Shown here piece by piece: positions 61,536-64,000 of a stretch of DNA of 64,000 nt. The position numbers and the translations under genes were made by a program. The stretch lies in the NCBI GenBank assembly GCA_022710975.1, contig JAKLGA010000024.1:1-64000 (forward strand). Direction: 5' to 3'. Source of the DNA: Myxococcota bacterium (lineage in GTDB: Bacteria > Myxococcota > B64-G9). The notes below the pieces were generated by a model. The model saw only the letters and a program-made list of their open reading frames with translations. It was not told where the DNA came from and made no database searches. The first letter of the stretch is position 1, and each line of letters begins with the position of its first letter.

Positions 61536-62914
61536 GGGGGCTCCAGCCCCTCCAGGGCCTCCTCGACCCGGGCCAGGTCCTCGAAGCGCTCGCGGCGGCG
61601 CACCACCCGCGTCTGGCCGCCGTCCAGCAGCAACACGGGCGGCCGGGGCCCGCCGAAGTTGGAGGCGGTCGAGGTGAAGTAGGCACCGGCGTCCATGACC
61701 GCCAGCAGGTCTCCGGGCGCCAGCCGCGGCAGCGGCAGGTTGCGGTAGACCAGATCCATGGGGCTCGGCACCCGGCCGAACACCGAGGTGCGGCCGTCAG
61801 GGGCCGCCTCGCGGTTGGCCAGCAGCACGGCGTGCAGCTCGGACAGGAACATGAGCGAGGTGCTCATGGCCCCACCGTCGGTGAGCGCGAAGCGTCCCAC
61901 CCCGGGCCGCTCGCGCACCGCCCCGACCCCGAGCAGCAGCACCTGGGCGTCGCTGACCAGGGCCCGGCCGGGCTCGAGCACCAGCTCCGGGAGCGGCAGG
62001 TCGCGCTGCAGCGCGCCCGACACCGCGGCCTCGGCGAGCACCTGGCCGTAGCGCGCGAGCAGATCCTGCGGCCCGGGCGTGAGCCGGCGGGGCAGGCGGC
62101 CGGTGCCCAGGTAGGTCAGCAGCTCCAGGGTGGTGAACTCGCGGCTGGCGGGCGTGCCCAGCCCACCGCCGAGATCGAGGCAGCTAGGCGAGAAGCCGCG
62201 GGCCCGGGCCTCGGCCAGCGCGTCCAGCAGGCGGCTGGCGGTGCGGCGGAACGCGGCGAGGTCGTGGATGCCCGAGCCCACGTGGGCCTGGAGCGCGGTG
62301 AGCTCGAGGCGCGGTGCGCGCGCCAGGCGCGCCAGGGCCGCGCCGAGCTCGCCGCCCTGGAGATCGAGCCCGAACTGGTTGCGCCGGGAGCCGGTCAGCG
62401 AGGAGGAGTTCATCCCCCGCGGCACCACGTCCGGGCACAGCCGCAGCCCCACCCGGACGCGCCGGCCTTGCCGCTCGGCCTCGGCCGCCACGCGCTCGAT
62501 CTCCGGGAGGCCGTCCATGACCAGCAGGCCGACGCCCGCCTCCACGGCCGCGGCGATCTCGGCCTCGGTCTTGGCCGGGCCGTTCATCACGATGTCCTCG
62601 GGGGCCACGCCCAGGCGCCGGGCCAGCCACAGCTCGTAGCCGTTGACCACCTCGGCGCCCAGCCCGGCCGCGTGCAGGACCTGGAGCACCCCGGCCACCA
62701 GGTTGGTCTTGTACGAGAAGGCCACGCGGCTCCTGCGCGGGTAGGCGCGCAGGGCCCCGAGCAGCCCGGCCGCGCGGGCGCGGAGCCGGTTGGCGGACGC
62801 GGCGTAGAGCGGGGTGCCGTGCTCCCGGGCGAGCGCTGGCAGGCTCACGCCGTCGAGCCACAGCTCGCCCCCGCGGCGCTCGAGCCCCCAGAGGGCAGGG
62901 GAAGGCGATCTCAC
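61532..62914 (-). CDS. LysA/BtrK-like PLP-dependent decarboxylase
   Basis: A 460-residue fold-type III enzyme starting at a GTG in a GTGA overlap. PLP lysine K69 in VAFSYKTN; HVGSGI, LDLGGGLG, and EPGRALVSDA bind phosphate; DAGAY near the end holds the conserved Tyr. Family members decarboxylate diaminopimelate or ornithine; BtrK relatives act on an amino acid carried by an ACP. An ACP gene lies in the same operon, so an aminoacyl-ACP substrate is plausible but inferred. The dedicated biosynthetic lysA is usually elsewhere. Confidence 0.92.
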   Translation of the reverse strand: MRSPSPALWGLERRGGELWLDGVSLPALAREHGTPLYAASANRLRARAAGLLGALRAYPRRSRVAFSYKTNLVAGVLQVLHAAGLGAEVVNGYELWLARRLGVAPEDIVMNGPAKTEAEIAAAVEAGVGLLVMDGLPEIERVAAEAERQGRRVRVGLRLCPDVVPRGMNSSSLTGSRRNQFGLDLQGGELGAALARLARAPRLELTALQAHVGSGIHDLAAFRRTASRLLDALAEARARGFSPSCLDLGGGLGTPASREFTTLELLTYLGTGRLPRRLTPGPQDLLARYGQVLAEAAVSGALQRDLPLPELVLEPGRALVSDAQVLLLGVGAVRERPGVGRFALTDGGAMSTSLMFLSELHAVLLANREAAPDGRTSVFGRVPSPMDLVYRNLPLPRLAPGDLLAVMDAGAYFTSTASNFGGPRPPVLLLDGGQTRVVRRRERFEDLARVEEALEGLEPP

Positions 62915-64000
62915 GGCCCGACTCCCCGCCGCGCCCGGCGCCGGGCCGGGGGCTCGAGGTGCGCCGAGATCTCCTCGGCCAGCGCCGCGTCCGCGGGCGT
63001 CGGGCCGCGGCCCAGGGGGCGCAACCGGTCGGCCAGGCACACCGGGGTGAGCCGGCCGTCCCGCACGGTGGCGTCCGGGCAGCGGAAGCAGAGGTGCAGC
63101 CGGCCGCTCCTGGGATCCCGCTCGGGTGGGCGCTGGACGATGAGGTAGTGGAAGCGCAGCGCCCGGCCAGCCCGCGAGCCCTCGAACAGGCGGGCGAGCG
63201 CCAGGCCGCGGCGCGGGGACAGCGCCAGCTCGCCCGCGGCGCTGGCCAGCAGGCTCAGGCGCGCCCAGTCCGGCCGCATGGCCATCGAGAACACGTGCCG
63301 GCCGCGGAGGGTGCGGTGCGCCTGCCGGAACAGGCGGTTGAAGACCGGGGACACGCCGAACACGGCGCCGCTCTCGGAGTTCAGCAGGTAGAAGTAGAGC
63401 AGCCAGGTGACGTGCTGGCGATCCAGGCTGGAGGGCAGGTAGGCGGTGGGCTGGAGGCCGAGCCCTTCGGCCATGGCCCGGTGCACCTCGCGGAGCTGCT
63501 GCCCACCCGCGGCGCCGGGCTCGCCCAGGCGGCCCGCCTCCAGGGCCAGCGTGGTGAGCGCGCCGTCGAAGCCCGGGAAGCGGCCGCAGTCGCGGAGCAG
63601 CGCGGGCAACCGGGGGATGTCGTTCGGGAACAGGGTGAGCGACAGGGAGAAGGGCAGCCGCTCACGCGCGATGCGCGGGAAGATGGCGGCCCGCAGCTCG
63701 GCCGGGTCCCCGCGCTCCTCGCGCTGGCCCTCGTCCACGTGCAGCACCACCCGATCCAGCCCGGCCCGGCCGAGCTCGGCCAGCAGCGTCGGGCCGTCCG
63801 CGTCGAGCAGCCGCTCGCCGTTGGTCACCAGGTTGACCAGCAGCCCACGGGCCTTGGCGTGGGCCACGATGGCCGGGAGCTCGGGGTGCAGCGTGGGCTC
63901 CCCGCCCACCAGGGAGATGGACTCGAGCCGGCGGAGCCGGAGCCCGAGATCGATCTCGGCCTTCACCTGGTCGAGCGTCTTCGCGCCCGCGCGCTCGGTG
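62911..64000 (-). CDS. Radical SAM protein (5' end beyond the window)
   Basis: A partial gene (363 codons seen) that runs off the right edge on its 5' side. ISLVGGEPTLHPELPAIVAH is the GGE block of a radical SAM domain; the CxxxCxxC site must lie beyond the edge. A C-terminal CFRCPDATVRDGRLTPVCLA supplies cysteines for an auxiliary (SPASM-like) cluster. It is the first gene seen of the right-hand operon, and its stop overlaps the next GTG. Confidence 0.88.
   Translation of the reverse strand, partial: TERAGAKTLDQVKAEIDLGLRLRRLESISLVGGEPTLHPELPAIVAHAKARGLLVNLVTNGERLLDADGPTLLAELGRAGLDRVVLHVDEGQREERGDPAELRAAIFPRIARERLPFSLSLTLFPNDIPRLPALLRDCGRFPGFDGALTTLALEAGRLGEPGAAGGQQLREVHRAMAEGLGLQPTAYLPSSLDRQHVTWLLYFYLLNSESGAVFGVSPVFNRLFRQAHRTLRGRHVFSMAMRPDWARLSLLASAAGELALSPRRGLALARLFEGSRAGRALRFHYLIVQRPPERDPRSGRLHLCFRCPDATVRDGRLTPVCLADRLRPLGRGPTPADAALAEEISAHLEPPARRRARRGVGP

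Noticed and set aside
59116-61686. One giant frame joining the CrtC-like region with upstream sequence
   Set aside because: Homology of the CrtC-like protein starts at the GTG at 59961; above that the frame is a shadow of the methyltransferase-PlsC gene.

Overview
The window is high-G+C chromosomal DNA with a gene style typical of Myxococcota / former Deltaproteobacteria. The reasons are the many lipoproteins and Cys-rich secreted proteins, AgmX/TonB-C-type C-terminal domains, PEGA, EGF-like and CAP domains, a MYXO-CTERM-like tail, a PilZ protein, a formylglycine-generating-enzyme-like protein and B12/radical SAM enzymes. No rRNA or tRNA genes, complete insertion sequences, prophage or CRISPR array were seen. 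The taxonomic call is inference from gene content.

Layout. 1-1366: the 5' end of a transposase-like ORF at the left edge and a secreted protein with visibly lower G+C. 1475-8937: cell-envelope genes, including an 1179-residue VIT/VWA/AgmX/DUF2135-like protein and a three-gene set with GTGA stop/start overlaps. 8947-13726: a PAP2-type membrane phosphatase, two adjacent radical SAM enzymes and a GH114-type lipoprotein. 13751-20034: a transglutaminase-like lipoprotein, tex, a small Cys-rich lipoprotein and a beta-lactamase-fold hydrolase. 20038-29590: a minus-strand run of secreted and lipid-anchored proteins plus an RluA-type pseudouridine synthase and a receiver protein. Among the lipoproteins is one whose LolC/MacB-like periplasmic domain appears circularly permuted (27750-28715). 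29741-39944: a complete potassium module, with kdpFABC-kup on the minus strand, kdpDE diverging on the plus strand and a conserved-looking 27-codon ORF before kdpF. 40013-48508: loosely spaced single genes in DNA rich in dispersed repeats. 48859-51455: a B12/radical SAM protein resembling the hopanoid C-3 methylase HpnR, an SCP2 lipid-binding protein and an FGE-like protein. 51488-53565: an ArsR-Cys peptide-CcdA-HgcA-like operon whose last gene is broken. 53597-57908: a squalene/phytoene synthase, a PilZ protein, a 16-residue tandem-repeat Cys protein and envelope proteins. 57942-64000: a tightly overlapped minus-strand biosynthetic operon that runs off the window: radical SAM, LysA-like PLP decarboxylase, methyltransferase-PlsC fusion, CrtC-like protein, acyl carrier protein, alpha/beta hydrolase.

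How the parts work together. Kdp and Kup form one potassium-uptake unit under a KdpD/KdpE pair. The ArsR operon looks like a thiol or metal responsive module: the repressor has CC-x3-CC cysteines and its candidate operator covers its own start codon. The right-hand operon has the parts expected for making an ACP-bound, decarboxylated and methylated or acylated small molecule or lipid. Part of it (decarboxylase + ACP + hydrolase) recalls the exosortase-associated cassette. These two operons and the permuted LolC-like lipoprotein are the best candidates for undescribed biology here.

Regulatory sequence can be read in several places: sigma70-like promoters with 17-bp spacers, a recurrent extended -10 motif (TGCTA plus four bases ending in T), and a small class of genes with TAGAAT 5-9 bases before ATG and no ribosome binding site, suggesting leaderless mRNAs.
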